64,000 bases of DNA. Source: Jiella marina (GTDB lineage: Bacteria; Pseudomonadota; Alphaproteobacteria; Rhizobiales; Rhizobiaceae). This document shows positions 9,330 through 17,701 of the stretch, piece after piece. Within the stretch, counting starts at the first letter, position 1; each line of letters begins with the position of its first letter. The position numbers and the translations under genes are program-made. The DNA lies in NCBI RefSeq assembly GCF_024359545.1, contig NZ_JAKQZG010000013.1:103899-167898 (forward strand), in the 5' to 3' direction. The notes under the pieces were generated by a model. That model was not told where the DNA came from and searched no databases. It saw only the letters and a list, made by a program, of their open reading frames with translations.

Positions 9330-9970
9330 GGAGCGAGCCGAGAAAGACGTCCCTCTCGATGCGCGGCGGTCTAGCTACGTCGATACCGACCGGGGCGCGC
9401 GAACGGTGAACTGCGCGCTGCACATGCTGGAGCGCGAAGCCCTCCTACAGGCACAGTGCGTGCGCTTCAGCGGCGAAATCCCTTGGGAGTTGGCCCGCGA
9501 GCTCACGGTGGACGACGAGATCCGGGTCGCGGGCCGCTACATCTCGGGCGCCGCGCCGGTCGGGAAAATCATGGACCTAGAGCTGTCCGCCGACGGGGAC
9601 GGCAACCGTGTCGCGAGCTTCACCACCGGCTGCGTGCCGGGCGACGGCGATCCCGCCCGATGACGAGTTCGATGAGGTGACGGGCGCCCTCGTCTACAAG
9701 GTGACGGGCAAGTCGGCTTCGACGCCCGTCAACGCGATGTCCCTTCGGATTGCGACGCCGCGCGTGTTCGAGTGGTCGAACCAAGCGGCGTCGCAGCTCG
9801 CCGCGATGTTCGTCGCCGACGACCCGGAGAAGGAGTTGGCAACGCGGGTGACGCAGCTTGTCGTCGGCTACGACGCCTTGCGACAGGAGGACCTGCTTTC
9901 AAGGAGGCTGCGGGTTACGTGCCGGCCGTTGGCGCTGCCGAGGCAGATCGACTTGGAGTCCGAGGCATGA
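9330..9970 (+). pseudogene. phage tail/baseplate-type protein, 5'-truncated and frameshifted
   Basis: The coherent part reads TDRGARTVNCALHMLEREAL, then LTVDDEIRVAGRYISGAAPV and KIMDLELSADGDGNRV. It shifts frame near 9650 and continues MSLRIATPRVFEWSNQAASQ and ELATRVTQLVVGYDAL to the stop at 9968-9970. The composition resembles baseplate or tail genes in which a surface-binding region precedes a C-terminal repeat, but the exact family is not certain. The 5' end is lost beside the capsid relic. Its stop overlaps the next start (ATGA). Confidence 0.45.
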
Positions 9971-10193
9971 GCAGCTCGTCCACCCGTCAGCTCGTCCGCG
10001 CGCTCAAGAAGGCGACCCGGCCCATCAGCACCCGCGTCCTGCGGGCGGCGGATATCCGCGCGGGTCGCGGGGAGAGCGCGCAGGAGTTCACCGTCATCGG
10101 AGCGCGCCGGGCACCAAGATCGATGTGTCGGCGGCGTTCGTCAGCGTGTCGGTGCCGGATGCGGAGCCGAATGAAGACGTACCTTCCGGTTAG
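9967..10193 (+). pseudogene. small phage structural gene, frameshifted
   Basis: It starts MSSSSTRQLVRALKKATRPI and reads to SAQEFTVIG near 10100, then resumes in another frame as GTKIDVSAAFVSVSVPDAEP before the stop. The overlap with the preceding gene (ATGA) and the genomic context make it a virion gene. Its 3' end overlaps the convergent darG stop by four bases. The function is not recognised. Confidence 0.4.
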
Positions 10194-11269
10194 GCTTCCT
10201 CGGCTATCCGTCCGGTTAGCCTCTCAAGGGCGAGCTGAAGCATCCGGTCATCGAACAGACGCTGCTTACGCTCGCCAGCTTCGATCCCGCCCGCCCAGTT
10301 GCGAAGACCTTCCCGCACCGCAGGAACGTTGGCCTCAGCCCCGTGATCGAGGAGCCAATCGATCGTCCCTAGCAGCTCCATACCCAAGGGGGACTCGAAG
10401 CCATCAATGGTGTCCGATGTTGCGTGTAGGGCTGCCAGATAGGGACGAGCGTCTGCCGACTTCAAGTAGGCTGCAACGTGGTCGCGCTTACTGTCCTCAA
10501 ACCATACAATATCCAAGGGTCCAGCATCAGCAATCCGCCGCTCGCAGTGCAGGTAGCTACCGTCCAAACTGTTCAGCAGGTGTTGCAGGTTCTGCGCATA
10601 GGGGCCATACCGCTCCGCCTTGTAGGCTAGCTTCAACGGACTATCTACCCCAGTCGCTTTCACATTTCGATCAAGCAAGTAGGTCAGTTTCTGGATTTCC
10701 AGCATTGTGCATTCGATGCCTAAGATCCAATACCGACGCACCAACTCTGCAACCAGAGCACGCGCAGGAGTGAGTTTCTCGACGCCCTCTCGTTTGGCGA
10801 CGTTCTGATAGACATCAGTCGGCTCGTAGACGATCACATCAACATCAATCAAATCACCCAGAGCCTGCTCGATACGCGGCCTCACTTCCCGCCAGTCCAA
10901 GCCCCCGTTTCCGCTGCCGAGTGGCGGCAGAGCAATCGACCGTACGCCGTTCGCAATCACGAACCGCTTGAGATCTTCCAATCCTTGATCGATCCACTCG
11001 ATTTTCGACGGGTTTCGCCAATGCTTTTTGGTGGGGAAATTGACGATCCAGCGTGGTCCGCCGACCCAGTCGGTTCGCTCTGTAACGAAGATCTGGCCGA
11101 CCTTGATTTCTTCGTTCTTGCAGGCTGCAGCATAAGCCCGAAAATTAGCCGGGAACGCCTCCTTGAACATGAGGGCAATGCCTTTTCCCATCACGCCCAC
11201 AGTGTTGACCGTGTTGACGAGGGCTTCAGCACCCGAGTTGAGTAGATTGCCTGAAACAAATCTAATCAT
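10190..11269 (-). CDS. darG: DarG macro-domain antitoxin
   Basis: A 359-residue antitoxin. Residues 1-155 are a macro domain with the ADP-ribose loop GNLLNSGAEALVNTVNTVGV followed by MGKGIALMFK and PPLGSGNGGLDW. In the DarTG family this domain removes ADP-ribose from thymidine bases. The C-terminal half (about 165-359, with LEIQKLTYLLDRN and YGPYAQNLQHLLN) is the toxin-binding part of DarG. The start overlaps the darT stop by one base (TGATG), typical of coupled toxin-antitoxin translation. Both domains are intact, so the system may be active. Confidence 0.9.
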   Translation of the reverse strand: MIRFVSGNLLNSGAEALVNTVNTVGVMGKGIALMFKEAFPANFRAYAAACKNEEIKVGQIFVTERTDWVGGPRWIVNFPTKKHWRNPSKIEWIDQGLEDLKRFVIANGVRSIALPPLGSGNGGLDWREVRPRIEQALGDLIDVDVIVYEPTDVYQNVAKREGVEKLTPARALVAELVRRYWILGIECTMLEIQKLTYLLDRNVKATGVDSPLKLAYKAERYGPYAQNLQHLLNSLDGSYLHCERRIADAGPLDIVWFEDSKRDHVAAYLKSADARPYLAALHATSDTIDGFESPLGMELLGTIDWLLDHGAEANVPAVREGLRNWAGGIEAGERKQRLFDDRMLQLALERLTGRIAEEA

Positions 11270-11907
11270 CAGAAGTAGTATTTCCGCTGTGCGATGACCC
11301 GCATATTTAACCCCCGGCGCTCGGTCTGGCGCTTCACAGAAGCCATGACGGCCTCATTATAGCATGCGATACCCAATAGACCAGCACACGGAAGCGACCT
11401 GTGGACAAGTGCTTCTGCTTGATATCGCTCGAACTTGCCGGGATCCTCCGCATTTCTCTTGAAGTCCTTCGCCCGCAATATTGCCCAGTCTATTTCATTC
11501 AACCTTTGCATGTCCGTATAGAATCTTGCAGCCTGTAGATATGCATGCCGATCCGTGAAGACGATTGGTAACCCAGCTTCATTAAGCTTGTGTAGCGACG
11601 AGACGAGAACGACGATCTCCTCATTGGCCCTCTTCCGGATCCCGCCATATCCAGTTTTGATGTTGAGCATCATCGGAGAGAATGGGGTGAAGTAGAACGG
11701 TACGTAGTCGCCCAGCGTGCCGTTTGGATGACACGGAACCGGGTGATTGGTTCGCCTATCGATCAGCTCGAGGTTGCCGATAGCGACGTAGTTTGGGTCC
11801 GAGACGTGGGCCTTCTTGCAGTGCAGGCCGTTGTCCAAAATCCATTCGACATTGTCCCGATGTACGATCCGGAAGATCAGGGCCCTCTCTGCCGTCAAAT
11901 CAGCCAT
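11269..11907 (-). CDS. darT: DarT ssDNA ADP-ribosyltransferase toxin
   Basis: A 212-residue DUF4433/DarT toxin that transfers ADP-ribose from NAD onto thymidine in single-stranded DNA and so stalls replication. Visible signatures are IFRIVHRDNVEWILDNGL at the N-terminus, the ELIDRR segment with Arg51, YVPFYFTPFSPMML at about 69-81 and the catalytic-glutamate region YQAEALVHRSLP with Glu165. Length and order match the family. darT lies first and darG second, transcribed against the surrounding phage relics. It is known as a phage-defence toxin-antitoxin pair. Confidence 0.9.
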   Translation of the reverse strand: MADLTAERALIFRIVHRDNVEWILDNGLHCKKAHVSDPNYVAIGNLELIDRRTNHPVPCHPNGTLGDYVPFYFTPFSPMMLNIKTGYGGIRKRANEEIVVLVSSLHKLNEAGLPIVFTDRHAYLQAARFYTDMQRLNEIDWAILRAKDFKRNAEDPGKFERYQAEALVHRSLPCAGLLGIACYNEAVMASVKRQTERRGLNMRVIAQRKYYF

Positions 11908-12046
11908 ACATCCACCATCCGAGCACCCGTCGAACGCAACATGCGGACATCTTGTTGATGGCTAGCGCCAGCGTAGATGTCCGGATGTCCTATCGTCCTT
12001 GTCCATGGGAGGATGGGCTACCACGCCAGTTCAAGTGACTCCAGAA

Positions 12047-12259
12047 TTACCTGACGACACTCAGTAGCGGCCGCCCCGCCCTCGTCGCCGCCCGCTCCAA
12101 ATCCTCGGCGGCCTCGGCAAGCCGACGCATCGCCGACGCGAGCGCCGGGTCGCGGTTGTCCCGGTGCAGGATTTCGGCCATCGCCTGGGCGTCGTAGGTG
12201 GATCCGAGCAGCTCGGCCAGCTTGTCCTTTGCGCGCTGATGGGCAACACTTTTTGGCAT
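12047..12259 (-). CDS. small helical hypothetical protein
   Basis: A 70-residue frame beginning MPKSVAHQRAKDKLAELLGS and ending in PLLSVVR, mostly predicted helix with alternating Arg and Ala. It lies directly beside the endolysin relic and reads away from it. No family is recognised and it may be the surviving part of a longer gene. Coding is supported mainly by its natural residue composition. Confidence 0.4.
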   Translation of the reverse strand: MPKSVAHQRAKDKLAELLGSTYDAQAMAEILHRDNRDPALASAMRRLAEAAEDLERAATRAGRPLLSVVR

Positions 12260-12351
12260 CCGGACCTCGAAAGTTGCGGCGCAACCGCGCCTGGTGATGG
12301 GGAACGCGCCCCGGCGCTGACCGATCGCCTCACCAAGCCGAGCGCCCGGCC

Positions 12352-12789
12352 GGTGCCCGGCTCGCGGTGGACGGCGACTTCGGCCCGAACGTGAAGCGCG
12401 CGGTGGTCGCCTACCAGAAGGCGCACGGCGCGAAGGCGGACGGCGTCGTGGGGCCGGAGACGTGGAGCCACTTGGAGAAGCAGCTCCCGGGAGAGCGCGA
12501 GAACCTCGGCAAGACGCCCGTTGCCGAGCTGCCCAACGTCGGCAAGGTCGCCACCGCCACGGCCGCCGCCGTCTCGCTCGGCCAGGCGAAGGCGCAGCTC
12601 GAGGCGGCTGCCGCTCAGGTCGGTGGCCTCGCCGGTCAGGTCGCCGGCATCCCGAGGCTCGCCGACGCCGCGGAGGCGCTGGCATCCGGCGTGGTCGCCG
12701 TCGCCGGCCTCGTGGGCGTCGCCGCGCTGCCCTATGCCGGCTACGAGTGGCTCCGGTCGCGCCGGACGTACGAAGGTGTCGCCGCATGA
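12352..12789 (+). pseudogene. endolysin C-terminal fragment with peptidoglycan-binding domain (module A)
   Basis: The remaining frame contains a PG_binding_1 motif (AVDGDFGPNVKRAVVAYQK, then DGVVGPETWSHL). It is followed by an Ala-rich linker and a hydrophobic C-terminal helix, GVVAVAGLVGVAALPYAG, ending YEGVAA. The N-terminal catalytic domain expected of a phage lysozyme or amidase is missing, so the gene is 5'-truncated. The stop overlaps the spanin start (ATGA). The same last residues (YEGVAA) precede the second spanin set near 44760. Confidence 0.65.
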
Positions 12790-13043
12790 CCACCGTCCTC
12801 GCCTGGTTCGCCGGCACCCGCGTGGGCCACTGGCTGGCCGCCGCCGGGGCGGGCGCCCTCGTCGCCCTCGGCATCGTCGCCCGCGTGTACGGCGCCGGGC
12901 AGCGCGCCGAGGAGTCTCGGCAGACGCGAGACTCCCTCGACGCCCTGCGCGAAAGGAACCGGACCGATGACCAGGTTGACGCTCTCAGTGCTCGCGCTCG
13001 CCGCGATGAGTTCGCTGGCTGGGTGCGCGACGACCGCGCCTAG
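12786..13043 (+). CDS. inner-membrane spanin-like protein (module A, intact)
   Basis: An 85-residue protein with a single N-terminal membrane helix (GHWLAAAGAGALVALGIVA) followed by an Arg/Glu-rich helix suited to a coiled coil. It follows an endolysin end and embeds the start of a small lipoprotein gene in another frame, exactly the Rz/Rz1 layout. Inner-membrane spanins fuse the two membranes in the last step of phage lysis. This copy is uninterrupted, unlike its partner here and unlike the copy in module B. Confidence 0.6.
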   Translation: MTTVLAWFAGTRVGHWLAAAGAGALVALGIVARVYGAGQRAEESRQTRDSLDALRERNRTDDQVDALSARARRDEFAGWVRDDRA

Positions 13044-13183
13044 CTCCGGCTGCGACGGCTGGCGCGCGATCCGGCCGACGGCGGCCGACGGCGGCCGACG
13101 TCGCGAGCACGTCGGACGAGCTCGTGCGGCAGGTCGTCGAGCACAATCGGCACGGCGCCGCGCGGTGCGGATGGCGGGCTTGA
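12967..13183 (+). pseudogene. outer-membrane spanin lipoprotein (module A), broken by a 10-bp duplication
   Basis: It begins MTRLTLSVLALAAMSSLAGC, a lipoprotein signal with lipobox LAGC, and continues GCDGWRAIRPTA. A tandem GCGGCCGACG (13081-13090 and 13091-13100) then throws the frame. Removing one copy restores VASTSDELVRQVVEHNRHG and RCGWRA before the stop at 13181-13183, matching the intact module B copy (HVRQVLEHNRFG, then RCGWRA). It overlaps the inner-membrane spanin gene out of frame, as Rz1 does. Confidence 0.65.
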
Positions 13184-13189
13184 AACAAA

Positions 13190-13218
13190 GAGGCCCCGGC
13201 GAGTGATGCCGGGACCTC
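13190..13218. terminator. recurrent GAGGCCCCGGC hairpin
   Basis: GAGGCCCCGGC and GCCGGGACCTC form an 11-bp stem with one mismatch around a 7-base loop, between the spanin genes and the convergent gene that ends at 13225. Near-identical hairpins occur at 14123, 43540 and 45134. It probably ends transcription from both sides. Confidence 0.55.
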
Positions 13219-13224
13219 CATTGT

Positions 13225-13962
13225 TCAGCGACGCGCCATCGCATTGGCGACGATCCGGTTGAGATGCTCCAGGTCGAACTCGCATTCCTCCATCCAGTGG
13301 AAGATCGCGTCGTTGGCGCCCTGCCAGTCCAGGACCCCAAGCGGAGCCGCCCGAAAGGCCGTGGAGCCGTGCCAGTTCTCCTGCGCCCACCGGGAGAAGT
13401 CGTACTGGTCCTTGAACAACGCCCGCCCACGCTCGTCGGCGAGGATCATCAGGCTGAGCCAGCCAAAGTCGTCCATCCACTCGCGAAGCAAGCCGATGTC
13501 CACGTCCTCGGCTTCCCGGCGCGCGTCCTCGATAGCGCGCTCGCGGGCCTCGAGTTCGTCCGCGACATCCTCGGCTCCAGACACCTCTCCCTCGACCAGC
13601 GTGGCGCCGAAGCGCTCTGCGATCGCCTCCAGCGTCGGCTTTTGGGTCGCGACCGTGCGCTCGATCAGCGCGTCGAGGGCCGTGCCCCCCGTGATGTTGT
13701 TGGCGATGCCCGCGTCCGTCACGACCTTTCGGAACTCGGCGAACTGCTTCTTCGGCAGCGTCAGGTTCTGATAGAGCCAGCGGGCGACGTCGGCGGCTTG
13801 GGCGCCCTTGATGAGGCCGCAGACCATCTGGCTGGGCGGCTCCTGCCCCTTGCGGATCGCCGACGGCAAGCTGCGGAACCGCTCAGCGGCGACCGCCGCC
13901 ATGCGGTCCAGCGTCTCAGTGTCGAGGTGTGCCTTCGGCGTGAACTTCAAGATCTTGGCCAT
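13225..13962 (-). CDS. uncharacterised module A protein (245 aa)
   Basis: A 245-residue protein beginning MAKILKFTPKAHLDTETLDR. The middle (about 115-165) is an acidic helix, and the end contains WMDDFGWLSLMILADERGRA, WAQENWHGSTAF, LDWQGANDAIFHWMEE and DLEHLN. The last 85 residues align by eye with the 121-residue gene at 45190-45555 (WLAENEDWLFELV, WVQLNWEGSETF, LRWQAANDLLFHCMEG). No family is recognised. A 67-bp element repeated before the next minus-strand gene lies just upstream (14007-14073), suggesting shared regulation. Confidence 0.6.
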   Translation of the reverse strand: MAKILKFTPKAHLDTETLDRMAAVAAERFRSLPSAIRKGQEPPSQMVCGLIKGAQAADVARWLYQNLTLPKKQFAEFRKVVTDAGIANNITGGTALDALIERTVATQKPTLEAIAERFGATLVEGEVSGAEDVADELEARERAIEDARREAEDVDIGLLREWMDDFGWLSLMILADERGRALFKDQYDFSRWAQENWHGSTAFRAAPLGVLDWQGANDAIFHWMEECEFDLEHLNRIVANAMARR

Positions 13963-14006
13963 TCCTGTTTTCCTTCCGTTGAGGTGCTGAGGGGCACCCG
14001 ATTGCC

Positions 14007-14073
14007 CGCGAGTCGGACGCCGTCGTGCCGCCTATGCGGCGGACCTCGACTGCGTGCTCTGGGCGGAAGGAGA
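14007..14073. repeat. 67-bp repeated upstream element, copy 1
   Basis: This stretch and 14556-14622 agree at about 55 of 67 positions by eye. The core is GCCGCCTATGCGGCGG (14027-14042), a short hairpin. Both copies lie just upstream of minus-strand genes, and the core recurs at 46310-46325 in module B. A shared promoter or leader function is inferred. In one plus-strand frame both copies also read RESD, PP(M/I)RRTS and CSGR, so a coding origin cannot be excluded. Confidence 0.5.
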
Positions 14074-14122
14074 GAATGGCGGCGGGATGCATGATGAGCC
14101 TTCTTAGGGGTTGGGTTGGGCA

Positions 14123-14159
14123 CCGAGGCCCCGGCTGATGGTGCCGGCCGGGGCCTCGG
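14123..14159. terminator. strong GC-rich hairpin
   Basis: CCGAGGCCCCGG (14123-14134) and CCGGGGCCTCGG (14148-14159) form a perfect 12-bp stem with a 13-base loop, directly after the stop of the minus-strand gene that ends at 14164. It is the best-formed member of the recurrent hairpin set. Confidence 0.65.
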
Positions 14160-14163
14160 TCGT

Positions 14164-14541
14164 TCAGCGGTTCTTCAGGACGAAGTCGACCTGCCAGAGG
14201 ACGTTGACCGTGGTGTGCGAGAGCCAGTGGGAGAGCGTCGACCGGACCACCGATGCCGGCATGCCCTCGATGGGCACCTTCACCTCGGGCGTGACCGCCA
14301 GCATCTTGTCGATGTTCGCCTCCATGAAGGCGGCGAGGCGCTCGGTGGAGCCGAACGGCTGCGGCTGCGGGCGCGCCTTGAAGACCGTGATGGCGACGAT
14401 CGCCAGGCCAGCACCCTCCTCAAGCCAGTCGAGGAGGCGGAGCACCTGCTGGCGCTCCCCTTCGATGCTAGCGGCGCGCGCCGCGCCGTCGTTGTTGTCG
14501 TTACTGATCATGTTGTCCGCAGTTCCTTCCAAATCGCGCAT
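14164..14541 (-). CDS. uncharacterised module A protein (125 aa)
   Basis: A 125-residue frame starting MRDLEGTADNMISNDNNDGA; an internal Met at residue 11 is an alternative start. Residues 25-58 are helical (GERQQVLRLLDWLEEGAGLA) and the C-terminal half contains EVKVPIEGMPASVVRST. There is no clear match to a known family. It takes the place occupied in module B by an unrelated-looking 230-residue gene. The repeated element at 14556-14622 precedes it and the hairpin at 14123-14159 follows it, so it is probably a monocistronic unit. Confidence 0.5.
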   Translation of the reverse strand: MRDLEGTADNMISNDNNDGAARAASIEGERQQVLRLLDWLEEGAGLAIVAITVFKARPQPQPFGSTERLAAFMEANIDKMLAVTPEVKVPIEGMPASVVRSTLSHWLSHTTVNVLWQVDFVLKNR

Positions 14542-14555
14542 AGGGGCGCGTGTCC

Positions 14556-14622
14556 CGCGAGTCCGACGAATTCGAGCCGCCTATCAGGCGGACCTCGGCA
14601 TCGTGCTCGGGGCGGAAGGAAA
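14556..14622. repeat. 67-bp repeated upstream element, copy 2
   Basis: Second copy of the element at 14007-14073; its core is GCCGCCTATCAGGCGG (14576-14591). It begins 15 bases upstream of the minus-strand gene start at 14541 and sits in the divergent interval before the gene at 14802. Confidence 0.5.
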
Positions 14623-14801
14623 GGAGGGCGGCGGCGGACATGATGGCCTCGTTGAAGTGGACGGCCTGGATGACAGGAGTCGCCCGGGGGAGTCTAGCCC
14701 AGGCCGAAACGGTGTCGAAACTCGGTTCTCGCGCGCCTTACGTCGTCCCTTGCATTTTAGACGTCCACCATCCTCCGACACCCAGAAGGAGGGACACCCC
14801 C

Positions 14802-15419
14802 ATGCTCGCCGCCATCCTGTCCGCCATGCGCGCTATGGCATCCGCCGCCGCCCACCTCGCCGCGCAGGGTTTCCGCTACGCTTGGTGGGCCGTCGAGTGG
14901 ACGGTTTCCCTCCCCGGCCGCATGCTCAGCGGTGGCGGAGGCGGCTCCCTCCCCCTGCCGCCCGATGCAGCCCCACCGCCGGACACGGCAGGCGAGATCG
15001 CCGCGATGGTCGCCAAGCGCGGCAAGGGGCGCGCCCTGCCCGGCGCGCTGCCGTCCGATCTCGACCCGGCGCCCGACGGCACCGACCCGGTGTCAGCAAC
15101 GGTGCACGCTTACGCCCGCGCGTCGGCGACCGACCGCCGGCAGGTGTCCCTTGAGGCCCTGTCGCCGGACCAAGTGTCGTGGCTGCTTCGGCTCCAGCCG
15201 CACGACCTCGACCGCCTCGCGGCAGCGGGCGGCTTGGTGTGTGGGCGCCTAGCGCGCGGACTGGGCGGTGGGGCGCTGGGTGTCGAACCGTGCAGGCGTC
15301 GGGAGCCGGAGCTGACGGAGGCGGAGGTCTCCGGCCGGGAGGAGGTGCCGGTGGTCGAGGGGTTCGCCGAGCGGGTGCGGCGTCGAAGGGCGGGCGGGCC
15401 TCGGCTCGTCATGGGGTGA
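14802..15419 (+). CDS. module A paralogue of the 46523-47125 protein (205 aa)
   Basis: A 205-residue protein. Residues 1-40 are Ala-rich and hydrophobic (MLAAILSAMRAMASAAAHLA, then AWWAVEWTVSLPGRM), followed by a Gly/Pro linker. A globular part (about 75-165) holds PVSATVHAYARASATDRRQV, LSPDQVSWLLRLQPHDLDRL and AAAGGLVCGRLARG. AGGAGGG precedes the ATG. The homologue at 46523-47125 keeps almost all of these segments, and both share a TTGCA-TTTTAG and CACCATCCT upstream sequence. The family is unknown. The conserved leader and the position next to lysis genes suggest a prophage regulatory or accessory role. Confidence 0.6.
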   Translation: MLAAILSAMRAMASAAAHLAAQGFRYAWWAVEWTVSLPGRMLSGGGGGSLPLPPDAAPPPDTAGEIAAMVAKRGKGRALPGALPSDLDPAPDGTDPVSATVHAYARASATDRRQVSLEALSPDQVSWLLRLQPHDLDRLAAAGGLVCGRLARGLGGGALGVEPCRRREPELTEAEVSGREEVPVVEGFAERVRRRRAGGPRLVMG

Positions 15420-15536
15420 CGGATGTCGCTGGGGGCTTGTCTGGGGCAAGCCCGCCGGCGTGACTGGCATCACACGGTCGGTGGCGACATTACGATGAAG
15501 CTTGCTCCCCATGCGGGATACCGGAAGGGTCTAAAC

Positions 15537-15566
15537 GAGGGGCGGTCCGGAGACGGGCCGCCCCTC
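15537..15566 (+). terminator. intrinsic terminator after the 205-aa gene
   Basis: GAGGGGCGGTCC (15537-15548) and GGGCCGCCCCTC (15555-15566) form a 12-bp stem with one G-T pair and a 6-base loop, followed by TTCGTTTC. It lies about 120 bases after the stop of the 205-residue gene. Confidence 0.7.
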
Positions 15567-15808
15567 TTCGTTTCTCCTCTTCGAGGACCAGCCACGATTG
15601 TGCCCGCTTTCAAAAAGGCTTTCTGACGCCTCAGTGATAACAATACGTTACTGGGATGTCCGCAAGGGATTGCGCGATCCCTGCAATGACTTCGGCCTCC
15701 TAAGATCGCCCGATTGAAGCAGTTAGAGTGACTGACCGTCTTTGCCCTACCGCATCTACTCTTTGACATAGCCTAAGGGGTGCCGTGGCGCGAGTTCCAT
15801 CGCCGCCG

Positions 15809-16135
15809 CTACCGCGGTGGCGGCCCGGTGCCATATCCGCCGAGCGGAATGTCAGGTTGCAGTTCGCCCTCCTCGCAGAAGCGAACGCTCCACGCCTCCT
15901 TGCCGCCCGCCCATCTGACGGCCTCGACGAATGCCTTAGAGTGACCGGCGTCGCGAAGCTTCTGCAACCTGTCCTCCAGGATAATTCCTGGTCGCCACCA
16001 CCCGCCGGTGCCTACCGTGAAGCCATCGTCATCATTCATGACCGTGATCGGAGCGTCGATCCGCCAGACCGACAAAAGATCTGCGTCTTCCTGAGTGAAA
16101 TGCTGCCACGAGATTTTGAGGCGCTCCTGGCTCAT
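15809..16135 (-). CDS. uncharacterised small protein (108 aa)
   Basis: A 108-residue soluble protein starting MSQERLKISWQHFTQEDADL and ending in a Pro-rich tail (GGYGTGPPPR). AGGGAGG lies 6 bases before the ATG, which supports real translation. The sequence includes VWRIDAPITVMNDDDGF and KAFVEAVRWAGGKEAW. No domain is recognised. It stands alone between the terminator at 15537-15566 and the IS-rich interval that follows. Confidence 0.5.
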   Translation of the reverse strand: MSQERLKISWQHFTQEDADLLSVWRIDAPITVMNDDDGFTVGTGGWWRPGIILEDRLQKLRDAGHSKAFVEAVRWAGGKEAWSVRFCEEGELQPDIPLGGYGTGPPPR

Positions 16136-16680
16136 ATGGTCCTCCCTGATGCACGATCAGGCTACGGGCGAAGTACGCAAGGGACACGGCTGGCCGGAAG
16201 CTAACCTCCCGCCGGGTAGCCGGCGAACGTTCGCAGCGAGTGTATTCCGACGTGATCATCTTCCGCTCGAGCCGTTGCAGCCAGCACTTCGCATCCCACT
16301 CAAACTCGCCGGCCTCGGCGCTTTCGATCGATCTGCCACGAAGTCGATCGGCGGTCTTGGCGGATGGCAGCCTCAGTTCGAATGCGAGGGAGACAGCGTT
16401 CGCGACACCATCGGCGCGCCGACGGAACAAAGGGCGTCTGCAATCGAGCAAATCAGGTTGTCCAGATGTGCACGAGCGTATCGGTTTAGTGCCTTGCTGT
16501 AGTGCATTTGTTCGATGGGGATTGCCGAACACATGAACTTTCGACAGCTCCGGTGACCACACTGGATCTCCCAAAGTTACTTAGTGAGGCAATCCTCGAT
16601 TTCTCAGCGTCTGAGCGACGCGATCCGGTCGGGCCGACGCGACCCCGGCTCGGGTTCCGGGCGAATTCGGTTGACCGGCC
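16136..16680. other. intergenic stretch, no gene recognised
   Basis: These 545 bases give only overlapping low-quality frames. One minus-strand frame reads GEFEWDAKCWLQRLERKMIT near 16300, which is protein-like, but it has no usable start and no recognised relative. The interval probably holds rearranged debris between the phage block and the IS remnant. Confidence 0.35.
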
Positions 16681-17091
16681 CTAACAATCCGCCCGATCAG
16701 ACCTCGCCAGTCGGGACACACGGCCGCGTCCGTCTGCTATCGACTGCCCCCTTGCGGTCTTCTCCGAAGCGGTCGCAAGCCGAACACCAACCGCATAGCG
16801 CTCGCCATGGGCGATGAACACCGCTCCGAGAGCCTCGAGAGCTTCGCGGATCCTTGCGGCGCTACTAGCCTTCGGGACCCTCAGACCGTTTTCGAAATCG
16901 TTCAGCAGGCTGCGCCCGCAACCCGCTCGCTCGCACAGCTTGCCTTGGCTGATGCCAAGCATTGCTCGTGCGCCCCGGCATGCGATGCCATCGATGGGCG
17001 GATACTCAGGCAAGGCGAATCCTTGCAATCCGGATCGCTCCAGTCGGGTCCCATTCCTGTCCGCCTTACCTCCAGACTGACGTTCCAGCAT
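16681..17091 (-). CDS. XRE-family HTH regulator, possibly 5'-truncated
   Basis: The frame encodes [20 protein letters not shown] followed by [20 protein letters not shown] and [20 protein letters not shown], a Cro/C1-type helix-turn-helix in which [10 protein letters not shown] is the recognition region. The chosen start (MLERQSGGK) is one of several in-frame ATGs. Upstream the frame runs antisense to a transposase relic, so the true 5' end may have been lost. Such single-domain XRE proteins usually control toxin-antitoxin or prophage genes. Confidence 0.5.
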   Translation of the reverse strand: MLERQSGGKADRNGTRLERSGLQGFALPEYPPIDGIACRGARAMLGISQGKLCERAGCGRSLLNDFENGLRVPKASSAARIREALEALGAVFIAHGERYAVGVRLATASEKTARGQSIADGRGRVSRLARSDRADC

Positions 17092-17241
17092 TCGCTCCAA
17101 GGATCCATGCGCGACGCATGTCAGTCGACGTTTCAGCCAATATGCCCGAATCCTCATCTCGCGTCGACGGCGCCAGCGTTCGCTGAGCATGAGCGGCCCA
17201 CCGTAACGCAACCAACCGGCCTTTCTAACCCCCGTCGGCTG

Positions 17242-17520
17242 ATGCGAACGGTAGAAGAGATCAAGATTGCAAACCTTCAGCTTCATGGCGTCAGGTTGTT
17301 CAAGGCCGAGGCCATCCATTGGCGGGGGCCGTGGCGCAGCTTCGGAGCCGTCGAGTTCGCCACCCTCGAATGGGTCGGCTCGTTCAACAATCGCCGGCTT
17401 GTCGAGCCAATTGGCAACATCACACCCGTGAAGCAGAAGCCGCATACTACGCCGAGCTTGAGGCAATGCCGATCGCTGCCTAGGACTAAAGCTAAACGGT
17501 CTCTGGGAAACCCGGCGCGT
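17242..17520 (+). mobile_element. IS3-family transposase OrfB, C-terminal remnant
   Basis: The frame reads [40 protein letters not shown] and then, after a one-base frameshift near 17428, [17 protein letters not shown] and a stop. This is the typical end of IS3-type OrfB, including the WxxxFNNRRL-EPIGNIPP-AE segment of the DDE integrase core. It is followed by an in-frame-broken [13 protein letters not shown] IS end. The 5' part and left end are missing. Confidence 0.7.
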
Positions 17521-17701
17521 TTCAGCGGCATCCTACATCGAGAGCTTGGTAGGCACTCAAGATCAAATATCTGGCGTAACCTCAGTATCTCCGCTCGCCG
17601 CCACCTCCCCGTCGATTCCATTATCAGGTGGCTATCGGCTTACTGGAGATCCGCGCCAGTCCTGTCAGAAGGAGCCCTCACGACTATCATTGAAAATTGG
17701 C

